The notes under the pieces were generated by a model. The model saw only the letters and a program-made list of their open reading frames with translations, searched no databases and was not told where the DNA came from. From an uncultured Clostridia bacterium (lineage in GTDB: Bacteria > Bacillota > Clostridia > Christensenellales > Aristaeellaceae): a stretch of 57,026 bases of DNA. A program made the translations under genes and the position numbers. Within the stretch, counting starts at the first letter, position 1, and every line of letters begins with the position of its first letter. This document shows positions 15,486 through 23,442 of this stretch, in pieces. The stretch lies in NCBI GenBank assembly GCA_947596085.1, contig CANQEW010000011.1:1-57026 (forward strand). Reading direction: 5' to 3'.

Positions 15486-15517
15486 GCGAAATCGGGAAAA
15501 TGGAGGAATAGAGGTTC

Positions 15518-16267
15518 ATGACGCAGACCGGATCATCCAACGCGATCGTAAACGCCATGCTGGGCTGGCTCAAAGGGCTGGCGGGTTGGGTGTTGCGCCT
15601 GTTCAACCTCTCGGCCGGTTTTTCGCCGCTGAAGTTTCTGGCGGACAACTGGCTGAAGCTGCTGGTGCTGCTGTTGATCGTGGGCATGGCGGCGGATCTG
15701 CTGATCTGGCTGATTCGCTGGCGGCCGCACTGGGTGTGGTTCCACAAAAAGCGCGTCATCATCAACGACAAGAACTTTTTCGCCGGCGAAAACGACGTGG
15801 ACGACGAGGACGATTGGGCGGCGCCCGCGCGCACGGCGCATCGGACGCGCGCGCCACGGCGCGACTGGCAGGACGACGACTATGTAGTTGCGGGGCCGGT
15901 GACCCGGCGGCGCGAGGAGCGCCGGCAGATGCGGCGCAAAGAGATCGAGGAGCGGGCGAAGGCCGCAGAGGAGGCGGAGCAGTTGGCGGACGACGTGTTT
16001 ACCGACGGCATGTTCAACGTCAACGCCAAGCAGAAATTCTCGGATCGCTACGAGGACGAGGTATTCAGCGTCTGCGATCTGCCTCAGCCGGAGAAGCTGA
16101 AGGACGGAGCCAAGGCGCGGAAGCGCGGCGCCGCGAAGGGGCACGAAGCCGGCGCGCGCGGAAGCAGGACGAGCGCGTCCCGGAGCAGGCAGCGCGCCGT
16201 GCGGGAAGATGGGCGGAAATCCGCCGCGCCGCGAAAGCGCGCGCGGGCGAGTGTGAGCGGGCGCTGA
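15518..16267 (+). CDS. Membrane protein of unknown function in the cdaA operon
   Basis: 249 residues, family not recognised. A hydrophobic segment near 44-67 (WLKLLVLLLIVGMAADLLIWLI) is followed by an acidic patch (NDVDDEDDW), a charged helical stretch rich in R/E (EERRQMRRKEIEERAKAAEEAEQLADD), and the more conserved-looking FTDGMFNVNAKQKFSDRYED. The last 60 residues are Lys/Arg/Ser-rich and probably disordered. In many Clostridia the gene after cdaR is glmM, but here it is this protein. The position suggests a link to c-di-AMP or the cell envelope, without direct proof. GGAGG lies 11 bases before the ATG. Confidence 0.75.
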   Translation: MTQTGSSNAIVNAMLGWLKGLAGWVLRLFNLSAGFSPLKFLADNWLKLLVLLLIVGMAADLLIWLIRWRPHWVWFHKKRVIINDKNFFAGENDVDDEDDWAAPARTAHRTRAPRRDWQDDDYVVAGPVTRRREERRQMRRKEIEERAKAAEEAEQLADDVFTDGMFNVNAKQKFSDRYEDEVFSVCDLPQPEKLKDGAKARKRGAAKGHEAGARGSRTSASRSRQRAVREDGRKSAAPRKRARASVSGR

Positions 16268-16319
16268 GCAGATCCAGCGCCCCTTTTATATGACCAGAAC
16301 GGATGGGAGGAACATCGAG

Positions 16320-17504
16320 ATGAAGGATTTCAGCTATTGCCTGCCCACGCGGTTCGTGTTCGGACACGGCGCGGAGCGGCAGGCGGGCGCGGAGCTCGCG
16401 GCGATGGGCGCGAAGCGGGTGCTGATTCACTACGGCGGCGGCTCCGCGGCGCGCAGCGGCCTGATCGGCCGGATTGAAGCCGATCTGCGCGCGCACGGCA
16501 TGGAGGTGTTCACACTGGGCGGCGCGCAGCCGAATCCCCGGGACGACAAGGTGTACGAGGGCATCGAGATGGTGCGCCGGGAGGGAATCGACTTTTTGCT
16601 GGCGGTGGGCGGAGGCTCGGCCATCGACTCCACCAAGGCCATCGCCCACGGCAGCCGCTACGAGGGCGACTTCTGGGACTTCTTCTGCGGCAAGGCCAAG
16701 CCCGAGCGAACGATGCCCTTTGGTGTGGTGCTCACGATGTCGGCGGCGGGCAGCGAATCGTCCAACAGCTGCGTGATCATGCAGGAGCGCACGAAGATCA
16801 AGCGCGGCCTCAGCACGGAGCTCAACCGGCCGAAAATCTCGTTTATGAATCCGGAGCTCGCGATGACGGTGCCCACGTATCAGATCGCCAGCGGCGCGAC
16901 GGACATCCTGGCCCACGTGATGGAGCGCTACTTCACCTGCGAAGGCGAGGTCGATCTGACCGACCGCCTCTGCGAAGCCGTGATGCAGGCGGTGATTCGC
17001 GCGGCGCGCATCGCCGTGCGCGATCCGCACGACTACGACGCGCAGGCGCAGCTGATGTGGGCCGGCACCATTGCGCACAACGAGACGGTGGGCGTGGGCC
17101 GCGTGGGCGATTTCGGCGCCCATCAGCTCGAGCACGAGCTCTCCGCGCTCTACGGCGTGGCCCACGGCGCGGGTCTGGCGGTGGTGTTCCCGGCGTGGCT
17201 GCGCTTCCAGATGCGCAGGCCGGAGCACGTGATGCGCATCGCGCAGTTCGCCAACCGCGTTTACGGCTTGCCCGTGAACTTCGAACATCCCGAGGAGACC
17301 GCGCTGCGGGGCATCGAGACGCACGAGAGCTTTCTGCGCGAGATCGGCATGCCGGTGACGATGCGGGAGTTGGGCGCGCGCGCCGAGGATATCCCGGCGC
17401 TGGCGGCCAAGGCCAAGCGCAATCCCGACAATGCCACCATCGGCCGCGCCTGGCCCATTACGGTGGCCGAGGCGGAGGAGGTCTACCGCATTGCGGACCG
17501 GTGA
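16320..17504 (+). CDS. Iron-containing alcohol dehydrogenase (butanol dehydrogenase type)
   Basis: 394 residues from ATG 16320, with GGGAGG 9 bases upstream. NAD(P)-binding region: HYGGGSAARSGL then LAVGGGSAIDSTKAIAHG. Family features include MPFGVVLTMSAAGSESS, ASGATDILAHVMERYF and the metal-binding histidines in FGAHQLEHELSALYGVAHGAGLAVVFPAW. It resembles the YugJ/BdhA group that reduces aldehydes to alcohols with NAD(P)H at the end of fermentation. The exact substrate is open. A terminator follows. Confidence 0.94.
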   Translation: MKDFSYCLPTRFVFGHGAERQAGAELAAMGAKRVLIHYGGGSAARSGLIGRIEADLRAHGMEVFTLGGAQPNPRDDKVYEGIEMVRREGIDFLLAVGGGSAIDSTKAIAHGSRYEGDFWDFFCGKAKPERTMPFGVVLTMSAAGSESSNSCVIMQERTKIKRGLSTELNRPKISFMNPELAMTVPTYQIASGATDILAHVMERYFTCEGEVDLTDRLCEAVMQAVIRAARIAVRDPHDYDAQAQLMWAGTIAHNETVGVGRVGDFGAHQLEHELSALYGVAHGAGLAVVFPAWLRFQMRRPEHVMRIAQFANRVYGLPVNFEHPEETALRGIETHESFLREIGMPVTMRELGARAEDIPALAAKAKRNPDNATIGRAWPITVAEAEEVYRIADR

Positions 17505-17552
17505 TTTCGTGGATTGATAATTTTTGAAAAGCAGAACCTGCAGACAGAGTGA

Positions 17553-17584
17553 CGGAGCCGGTTGGGGAAACCGGCTCCGCCTTT
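17553..17584 (+). terminator. Terminator after the alcohol dehydrogenase gene
   Basis: CGGAGCCGGTT (17553-17563) pairs with AACCGGCTCCG (17569-17579) and is followed by a short CCTTT. The remaining intergenic sequence to 17702 contains a 6-bp hairpin (GTCGGC...GCCGAC near 17613-17631) and no gene that I can see. Confidence 0.7.
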
Positions 17585-17702
17585 AGGAGAATGGGGTACA
17601 GAGGGTATTCATGGTCGGCTGCTCCTGCCGACATGCTAAATTCTAGTGTTTATATATGAATCCCATATGAACAAACTGTGAACAATCCAGGGAAATTTTG
17701 GC

Positions 17703-18608
17703 TCAATCCATCATCGCAGCGATTTCCGATGCGTTGAGGCTCGGCTGGAGCGCACGATTGATGCCGCCCGCGATCAGCGTGGCGCAGTTTTTGACGATGG
17801 CGTCGATGTCGCGGGGTGTGACAATCAGGTTGCCCAGATCCGTGCCCAGCAGCTCGCGCTCCATGGAGGTGAGCGCCTCCTCGTGGCCGCCCTCGCCGGA
17901 GAGCAGCGCGAATGCGTCGCGCGCCAGCGTGGCAGCGTAGATCACCGTGGGCACGCCCACCGCGATCACGTCCACGCCCAGCGATTCCTTCGTCAGCGGC
18001 CGGCGGTGGTTGCCCACACCGGAGCCGGGCTGGATGCCCGTGTTCGAAATCTGCACGGTGCAGCCAATGCGGCCCGAGTCCCGCGCGGCCAGCGAGTCGA
18101 TGCACAACACCGCCTTCGGGTGCAGCTTGTGGGTCAGGCTCTCCACCATCTCCACGGTTTCGATCCCGGTTACACCCAGCACGCCCGGCGCGATGGCGCA
18201 TACGCTGCGCATGCCGCTCTGGGCGTACTCACTGCCCAGCATGTGGCGGGTGACCAGCGTCTTGTCGATGGCAGCGGGGCCGAGGGCGTCGGGCGTCACG
18301 CCACGATTGCCCAGCCCCACCACCAGCACCGGCGCGTCGTCCGACGGCGCGACCATTCGGGAGAGCTCCTCGCCCAGCAGGTTCGCCATGGCGAGGCGCG
18401 CGTCCGGATCGTGCTCGCGCAGCAGGCGGCATTCCAGCGTCAAGTAGCTTCCACGCGGCTTGCCCAGGTTCTTTGCCGCCTCCTCGGTGCGGATCACCAC
18501 CTCGCTCAGCTGCACGTCGCCCTCCTCCCAGCGGCGCACGTCCGCGCCGGGGAAGGAAGAGTCCGCGTCCATGCGCTCCATGGCAAGATCGGTTCGCGTT
18601 GCAATCAT
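17703..18608 (-). CDS. gpr: Spore germination protease GPR
   Basis: 301 residues from ATG 18608, chosen for the GGAGG 8 bases upstream. The N-terminus TRTDLAMERMD resembles the autoprocessing region of the A25 peptidase family. Core segments are VLVVGLGNRGVTPDALGP, TGIETVEMVE, AVLCIDSLAARD and GVGNHRRPL. GPR degrades the small acid-soluble proteins that coat DNA in spores when germination begins, and is made as a zymogen in the forespore. Its presence argues that this organism forms endospores. A TAAACTA on the minus strand (plus 18643-18649) faintly resembles a sigma-F/G -10, but no matching -35 is convincing. Confidence 0.95.
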   Translation of the reverse strand: MIATRTDLAMERMDADSSFPGADVRRWEEGDVQLSEVVIRTEEAAKNLGKPRGSYLTLECRLLREHDPDARLAMANLLGEELSRMVAPSDDAPVLVVGLGNRGVTPDALGPAAIDKTLVTRHMLGSEYAQSGMRSVCAIAPGVLGVTGIETVEMVESLTHKLHPKAVLCIDSLAARDSGRIGCTVQISNTGIQPGSGVGNHRRPLTKESLGVDVIAVGVPTVIYAATLARDAFALLSGEGGHEEALTSMERELLGTDLGNLIVTPRDIDAIVKNCATLIAGGINRALQPSLNASEIAAMMD

Positions 18609-18681
18609 AGAAGAAGCCTCCATTTCTGTTCAAAACTGGGATTAGTTTACCCAAGTTTTTCAACAAAATGTATCTTTGGCC

Positions 18682-18710
18682 TTGCTTTTGGGAGGCGCGG
18701 GTGTTATAAT
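18682..18710 (+). promoter_or_regulatory. Promoter of rpsT
   Basis: TTGCTT (18682-18687) and TATAAT (18705-18710) are 17 bases apart. A strong GGGGAGG follows at 18729-18735. Confidence 0.8.
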
Positions 18711-18743
18711 AAATGATGCAGTCTGCGTGGGGAGGTGAAGATT

Positions 18744-19004
18744 TTGCCGAATATCAAGTCTGCGATGAAGCGCGTGAAGGTGAACCAGAAGAAAAACCTG
18801 CGCAATCGAATGATCAAGTCCGCGATGAAGACTCAGATCAGAAAGTTCGATACCGCCGTAGCCGCAAACGAGGCCGACGCCAAATTGCTCAGCGTGACCC
18901 AGGGCGCGGTCGATAGGGCGGCCTCTAAGGGCGTTATTCATAAGAACGCTGCGAACCGCAAAAAGGCCCGCATGGCGAAGCGCCTTGCGAAGGCGGCGCA
19001 GTAA
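18744..19004 (+). CDS. rpsT: Small ribosomal subunit protein bS20
   Basis: 86 residues reading [21 protein letters not shown] onward, ending AKRLAKAAQ. This is the basic, helical S20 that binds 16S rRNA. The start is TTG 18744, because the family N-terminus (M-[PA]-N-I-K-S-A) begins exactly there and GGGGAGG stands 8 bases upstream. The GTG at 18735 lies inside the Shine-Dalgarno. A UUG start is also used by Escherichia coli rpsT, where it contributes to autogenous control. A hairpin terminator follows. Confidence 0.96.
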   Translation: MPNIKSAMKRVKVNQKKNLRNRMIKSAMKTQIRKFDTAVAANEADAKLLSVTQGAVDRAASKGVIHKNAANRKKARMAKRLAKAAQ

Positions 19005-19024
19005 GCTCACCACATGCAATCATG

Positions 19025-19055
19025 AGGGAACGCGATCTTATTTTGCGTTCCCTTT
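19025..19055 (+). terminator. Terminator after rpsT
   Basis: AGGGAACGC (19025-19033) pairs with GCGTTCCCT (19045-19053), an 11-base loop, followed by TT. Confidence 0.7.
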
Positions 19056-19100
19056 GTGTTATACCTTGAGGAACTCGTCGATCAACGGGGAGGGGGAGCC

Positions 19101-20426
19101 ATGGAGGACCTGTTCACCGCTGGGACGCGCGCGCTCGCGCCCCTGGCCGACCGCATGCGCCCGCGGACGCTGGAGGACTTCATTGGCCAGAACCACATCG
19201 TCGGGAAGGGAAAGCTTCTGCGCCGGGCCATCGAGGCCGACCGGCTCACCAGCTCCATCTTTTGGGGCCCGCCAGGCTGCGGCAAGACCACGCTCGCGTA
19301 CATCATCGCCGAGAGCACGCAGGCGGCCTTCGTCAAGCTCAACGCCGTAACCAGCGGCGTAAACGATGTGCGCGAGGTGCTGCGCGAGGCGCAGGAGCGC
19401 CTGAGTCTCTACGGCCAGCCGACGTATCTGCTGCTCGACGAGTGCCACCGCTGGTCGAAGGCTCAATCGGATTCGATCCTGCCCGCCATCGAGCAGGGCG
19501 TGATCCGCTTCATCGGCTCCACCACGGAGAATCCGATGATCTCGATGACCCCGGCCATCGTCAGCCGCTGCCGGCTGTTTCACTTCGAGCCGCTCACCGA
19601 TGAGGAGGTTACGTCGGCGGTGCTCAACGCCATCGCCGACCCGGTCAACGGCTACGGCGCGCAGGACGTGCAGATTGACGACGACGCGCTGGAGCACATC
19701 GCCCGCATCGCCAACGGCGACGTGCGCAGCGCGCTGAACGCACTGGAATTGGCGGTGCTGTCCACGCCCGTGGAGGCGGACGGCTCGGTGCGCATCACGT
19801 TGGAGGTGGCCGAGGAATCGATTCAAAGCAAGGTGCTGCAGATGGACGAATCCATGTTTTACGACATGCTCTCGGCCTTCTGCAAGTCGCTGCGCGGCTC
19901 GGACAGCGACGCGGCGTTGGCATGGTTTGCCCGCATGAGCCGGGGCGGGGTGGACCCGCGCGTGATCGTGCGGCGCGTCATCGTCCACGCCAGCGAGGAC
20001 GTGGGTCTGGCCAACCCCATGGCGATGCTCCAGGCCGTGGCGGCGATGCAGGCGCTGGAGGCCATCGGCATGCCCGAGGCGCGGCTCCCCATCGCCCAGG
20101 CGATCATCGCGGTGTGCGAAAGCCCGAAGTCGAACTCCGTGTGCGTGGCGGTCGACCGCGCCGTCGCCGACGCCGAGCGCGGCGGCTATCAGCCGGTGCC
20201 GGCCCACCTGCGTGACACCCACTACAAGGGCGCGGCGGAGCTGGGCCATGGCGAGGGCTATCTCTACGCGCACGACTTTCCAGGCCACTACGTGGAACAG
20301 GATTACGCTCCCATCGAGGCGCAAGGCATGCCTTACTACACTCCCAGCGAGCAGGGCTTCGAGAACGAAATTCGCGCGCTGCGCGAGCAGCGGGGCTTCG
20401 ATGACGATCCCGATCCGGCGCGGTAA
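19101..20426 (+). CDS. rarA: Replication-associated recombination protein A (RarA/MgsA)
   Basis: 441 residues from ATG 19101, with GGGGAGGGGGA upstream. AAA+ ATPase: Walker A GPPGCGKTT in SSIFWGPPGCGKTTLAYIIA, Walker B LLLDECHRWSK, sensor 1 IGSTTENP. The C-terminal half has the tetramerisation and helical parts of RarA (RGSDSDAALAWFARM, HASEDVGLANPMAM, LRDTHYKGA). RarA acts at stalled replication forks with single-strand DNA-binding protein. The gene stands alone between two terminators. Confidence 0.96.
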   Translation: MEDLFTAGTRALAPLADRMRPRTLEDFIGQNHIVGKGKLLRRAIEADRLTSSIFWGPPGCGKTTLAYIIAESTQAAFVKLNAVTSGVNDVREVLREAQERLSLYGQPTYLLLDECHRWSKAQSDSILPAIEQGVIRFIGSTTENPMISMTPAIVSRCRLFHFEPLTDEEVTSAVLNAIADPVNGYGAQDVQIDDDALEHIARIANGDVRSALNALELAVLSTPVEADGSVRITLEVAEESIQSKVLQMDESMFYDMLSAFCKSLRGSDSDAALAWFARMSRGGVDPRVIVRRVIVHASEDVGLANPMAMLQAVAAMQALEAIGMPEARLPIAQAIIAVCESPKSNSVCVAVDRAVADAERGGYQPVPAHLRDTHYKGAAELGHGEGYLYAHDFPGHYVEQDYAPIEAQGMPYYTPSEQGFENEIRALREQRGFDDDPDPAR

Positions 20427-20456
20427 ATTCCCGTTCCATTTTATTGGTGGAACAAC

Positions 20457-20502
20457 ATGACGACAGGCGGCGGGGCTTACCGGCTCCGCCGCCTGTCGTC
20501 AT
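20457..20502. terminator. Long hairpin between convergent rarA and mscS
   Basis: 20457-20473 and 20486-20502 form a perfect 17-bp stem (ATGACGACAGGCGGCGG and complement). It probably serves as a bidirectional terminator. The surrounding gap 20427-20571 holds no gene. Confidence 0.75.
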
Positions 20503-20571
20503 TTGCAAAGAACTATCCATTTTACCCTGTCAGCGGTCGTCATTTCACCGAGCGCGAGGGAAGGAAACGGT

Positions 20572-21399
20572 TCATTCTTTCCCCTGGATGACCACCAGGC
20601 GCTTGTAGGGGATTTCGATGCCGTTTTCGCGAAATGCCTGCATCACGCGGGCGCGCAGATCGCTGCAGGCCACGAAGTTATCGTCGATGGTCTTGGTCCA
20701 CACCATGGCGCGCAGATCGACGCTGCTTTCGCTCAGGCCACGCACGAGTACGGTCACCTTTTCCTTGCCGGCGGCGATCTCCTCCGGCGTGCGCTGGTCG
20801 AGGTACAATTCATGGTTCGATATGGCCTCCGCCATCAGCTTCTTCGCCAAGTCCAGATCCGAGTTGTAGGAGATCGAGAGATCCAGGAAGGAGGAAGCCA
20901 CGTTGGTGGTAAAGTTCGAATTTTCGATGATGGCGCTGTTCATCGTGGAGTTGGGCACGATCACGCGGCTGTTGACAAAGGTGCGAATCACCGTGTGGCG
21001 CAGGGTGATGTCCTCGATGAAGCCGGTGATGTCCTGATTGACCAGCCGCACGCGGTCGCCGATCTGGAAGGGCTGAAACAGTGTGATGAACATGCCGCTG
21101 AACAGGTTTCCGAAGGAATCCTGCGCCGCGAGGCCGACCACCACCGCCACGATTCCGGAGCCCGCCAGCAGCGTGCGCGCCAGGCTGCTCAAGCCCGGTA
21201 TGCAGGCCATCGCGGCGCAGCAGCCCACCACCCAAATGATGCCGACCAGCACGTTGGACAAGAAGCGGTAGTGAATGCCGCGCTTTTCGATGCGCTTGAA
21301 GATCAATTTCACCAGCCGCTGCGCGCCGTAGGTGATCAGCAGCGTCACCGCGCACTCCAGCGTCACGGAAATATATACGTTCTCGAACAGCTTATCCAT
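20572..21399 (-). CDS. Small-conductance mechanosensitive channel (MscS family)
   Basis: 275 residues from ATG 21399. The in-frame TTG 21426 is rejected because it overlaps the -10 box. Transmembrane segments are at about 8-25, 45-65 and the pore helix SSLARTLLAGSGIVAVVVGL. The MscS hallmark AAQDSFGNLFSGMFITLFQPFQIGDRV follows, then the beta domain with VIVPNSTMNSAIIENS. It opens under membrane tension to release solutes during osmotic downshock. Transcribed alone. Confidence 0.94.
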   Translation of the reverse strand: MDKLFENVYISVTLECAVTLLITYGAQRLVKLIFKRIEKRGIHYRFLSNVLVGIIWVVGCCAAMACIPGLSSLARTLLAGSGIVAVVVGLAAQDSFGNLFSGMFITLFQPFQIGDRVRLVNQDITGFIEDITLRHTVIRTFVNSRVIVPNSTMNSAIIENSNFTTNVASSFLDLSISYNSDLDLAKKLMAEAISNHELYLDQRTPEEIAAGKEKVTVLVRGLSESSVDLRAMVWTKTIDDNFVACSDLRARVMQAFRENGIEIPYKRLVVIQGKE

Positions 21400-21425
21400 A
21401 AAATGTACTTCCACTTTTTTTATCA

Positions 21426-21454
21426 ATTATACATCTTTTTTTTCGATTCGACAA
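21426..21454 (-). promoter_or_regulatory. Promoter of the mscS gene
   Basis: On the minus strand TTGTCG (plus 21449-21454) and TATAAT (plus 21426-21431) are separated by 17 bases, shortly before ATG 21399. Confidence 0.65.
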
Positions 21455-21603
21455 TATGCGCGCGCCAAATTGAGCGGTGAATTCCGCAATTGCAAACACA
21501 AACGGAACTGTCAAAAGAAGTCTGATTTTTGCGCCGCGCGCGAGGAACAATAGAAGCGGCCGATTTTTTCGGCGGGAATTTTGAACGTGTGGGAGGTTTA
21601 TGG

Positions 21604-22263
21604 ATGAAGAGGATGATTCTGGCGCTGGCCGCGCTGGCGATTTGCGCGCCCGCCGCGCTGGCCGTCACGCGCGGCGAGGCGGAGGCGATCGCGCGCGACG
21701 CGACGGGCGGCGCGGATGTGGTTCGCGCGGAGCGGGACGACGGCGTGTACGAGGTCGAGCTGCGCGGCGGCGACGCGCGCTATCAGGTGGAGATTCTGGA
21801 TGCGACGGGAGCGGTGTTGGAGGTGGAAACCTCCTATCCAAGCGCGAGCTGGGGCGCTTCCTTTGAATTGAGCGCGGACGACGCGCGCGTCGCGGCGGCA
21901 AAGGTTGCCCCGGAGGCGGCGGACGGCTTCGCGATTGCCGGGCGCGGCGACGACGGCAGCGTGTATGAGGTGTTCTATTCCGCGGAAGGCGCGGTGGGCG
22001 AGATCACTGTGAACGCGCAGACCGGTGCGATCACGCGCGTGGAGCGCTATCCCGAGGCGGCGGCGCGAGGCGTGTTGAGCGCGGATGAGGTTGCGCGCCT
22101 GGTTTCTGAGCGGCAGCGCGGCGCGGAGATCGTTGAACTCGAACTCGAGTGGGACGACGGCCGCTACCTGTACGAGGGCGAAGCGACCGCCGGCGGCGCG
22201 CGCTACTCCTTTGAACTGGACGCCGAAACGGGCAGATTCATCGAATTCGGGCGGGACGACTGA
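21604..22263 (+). CDS. Secreted PepSY-domain protein
   Basis: 219 residues from ATG 21604, with GGGAGG 7 bases upstream. A signal peptide (MKRMILALAALAICAPAALA) is followed by three PepSY-like units: VTRGEAEAIARDATGG...VEILDATGAVLEVE, LSADDARVAAAKVAPEAADGF...ITVNAQTGAITRVE and LSADEVARLVSERQRG...FELDAETGRFIEF. PepSY modules occur in exported proteins that modulate peptidases or bind envelope components. No catalytic residues are visible. A possible terminator follows at 22324. Confidence 0.85.
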   Translation: MKRMILALAALAICAPAALAVTRGEAEAIARDATGGADVVRAERDDGVYEVELRGGDARYQVEILDATGAVLEVETSYPSASWGASFELSADDARVAAAKVAPEAADGFAIAGRGDDGSVYEVFYSAEGAVGEITVNAQTGAITRVERYPEAAARGVLSADEVARLVSERQRGAEIVELELEWDDGRYLYEGEATAGGARYSFELDAETGRFIEFGRDD

Positions 22264-22323
22264 ACGGAAGCGAAGCCCCCCCTCCGCCGGCGCGCTGCGC
22301 CGAAGGAGTTTTCAGCGGGCCGG

Positions 22324-22352
22324 GCGCGGCGGCTGAATCGCCGCGCGAGGCC
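22324..22352 (+). terminator. Terminator after the PepSY gene
   Basis: GCGCGGCG (22324-22331) and CGCCGCGC (22339-22346) form an 8-bp stem followed by GAGGCC and TTTT. Confidence 0.5.
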
Positions 22353-22374
22353 TTTTCCGTTTCGGAAACTTCAT

Positions 22375-22403
22375 TTGACGCGCGGGCTTCCATGCGTTAT
22401 ACT
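22375..22403 (+). promoter_or_regulatory. Promoter of the molybdate-type import operon
   Basis: TTGACG (22375-22380) and TATACT (22398-22403) are 17 bases apart. The -10 is inside the palindrome 22390-22423. Confidence 0.85.
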
Positions 22404-22423
22404 TTTTAAAGTATAACGCATGG
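22390..22423. promoter_or_regulatory. 34-bp palindrome resembling a ModE box
   Basis: Two perfectly complementary 16-base arms (22390-22405 and 22408-22423) flank TT. Within it CGTTATA and TATAACG are separated by 10 bases, the same arrangement as the ModE operator (CGTTATATA-N6-TATATAACG). It covers the -10 and start point, so binding should repress. The operon encodes its own ModE-like DNA-binding domain. Confidence 0.8.
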
Positions 22424-22443
22424 AGAAACAGGAGGGAATATTC

Positions 22444-23442
22444 TTGAAACGGAGAAGTTTGCTCGCGATCTTGTTGGTTGTATGTCTGCTGGCAACGGGC
22501 GTGGCGGTTGCTGAGGACGGTGGCTTTCCCGTGACCGTGACGGATGCCGCGGGGCGGGAGGTCACCATCGAGGCGGCTCCCGAGCGGCTGGTGAGCGGCT
22601 ATTACATCACTACCTCGGCGCTGATCGCGCTGGGGCTGGAGGACGAACTGGTGGGCATCGAGGCCAAGGCAAATTCCCGGCCCGTCTACGCGCTGGCCGC
22701 GCCGGAGCTGCTGGAGCTGCCCAACGTGGGCTCGGCAAAGGAGTTCGATCTGGAGGGCTGCGCGGCGCTGGAACCGGATCTGGCGGTGCTGCCGCTGCGG
22801 TTGAAGGACGCGGCGGATACGCTTTCGGAGCTGGGCGTGAAGGTGCTGCTGGTGAATCCCGAGAGCCTCGATCTGCTGAAGGAGACGGTCGCCCTGCTGG
22901 GCGCGGCCACGGGCGCGGATGCCTCCGCGCTGCTGGACTTCTGCGCGCAGAAGGAGGCGTTCCTGGGAGAACTGCTGGCGGGAGAGGCGCGTCCGCGCGT
23001 CTATCTGGCGGGCAATAGCAGCTTCCTGTCCACCGCCGGGCGCGCGATGTACCAGAGCGCCATGATCGAGCTGGGCGGCGGCGAGAACGTGGCGGCGGAG
23101 CTGGGGGACAGCTACTGGACGGAGATTTCCTACGAACAGCTTCTGGCGTGGAACCCCGAGGTCATTGTGATCGCCTCGGACGCGGAGTACAGCCGGGAGG
23201 ATCTGCTGGCCGACGAGCAGCTGCAGGGCGTGGACGCGATCGAGAGCGGCCGCGTCTATGCGCTGCCGGACGGCGTGGAGGCCTGGGATTCTCCGGTGCC
23301 CGGCGCGCTGCTGGGCAGCCTGTGGGTGGCGAGCCGCCTGCACGGGGAGCTCTATCCCTCGGAACAGTTCGCCGCCGACGCGCGGGCGTTCTATTCGCAG
23401 TTCTACGGCTTTGAGCCCGACGAAGCGCTTCTGACAAAATGA
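22444..23442 (+). CDS. Periplasmic-binding-type lipid-anchored or secreted protein of a metal/oxyanion ABC importer
   Basis: 332 residues from TTG 22444, chosen because GGAGGG stands 7 bases upstream and the product then starts with a signal peptide (MKRRSLLAILLVVCLLATGVAVA). The body is the FecB/BtuF-like (cluster A-II) fold: VTVTDAAGREVTIEAAPERLVSG, ELPNVGSAKEFDLEGCAALEPDLAVLP, and ISYEQLLAWNPEVIVIASDAEY. Such proteins bind siderophores, cobalamin, haem, or molybdate/tungstate (MolA). The ModE-type promoter element and the MocA/xanthine-dehydrogenase neighbours point to molybdate or tungstate (inference). No lipobox Cys is obvious. Stop overlaps the permease start by 4 bases. Confidence 0.88.
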   Translation: MKRRSLLAILLVVCLLATGVAVAEDGGFPVTVTDAAGREVTIEAAPERLVSGYYITTSALIALGLEDELVGIEAKANSRPVYALAAPELLELPNVGSAKEFDLEGCAALEPDLAVLPLRLKDAADTLSELGVKVLLVNPESLDLLKETVALLGAATGADASALLDFCAQKEAFLGELLAGEARPRVYLAGNSSFLSTAGRAMYQSAMIELGGGENVAAELGDSYWTEISYEQLLAWNPEVIVIASDAEYSREDLLADEQLQGVDAIESGRVYALPDGVEAWDSPVPGALLGSLWVASRLHGELYPSEQFAADARAFYSQFYGFEPDEALLTK

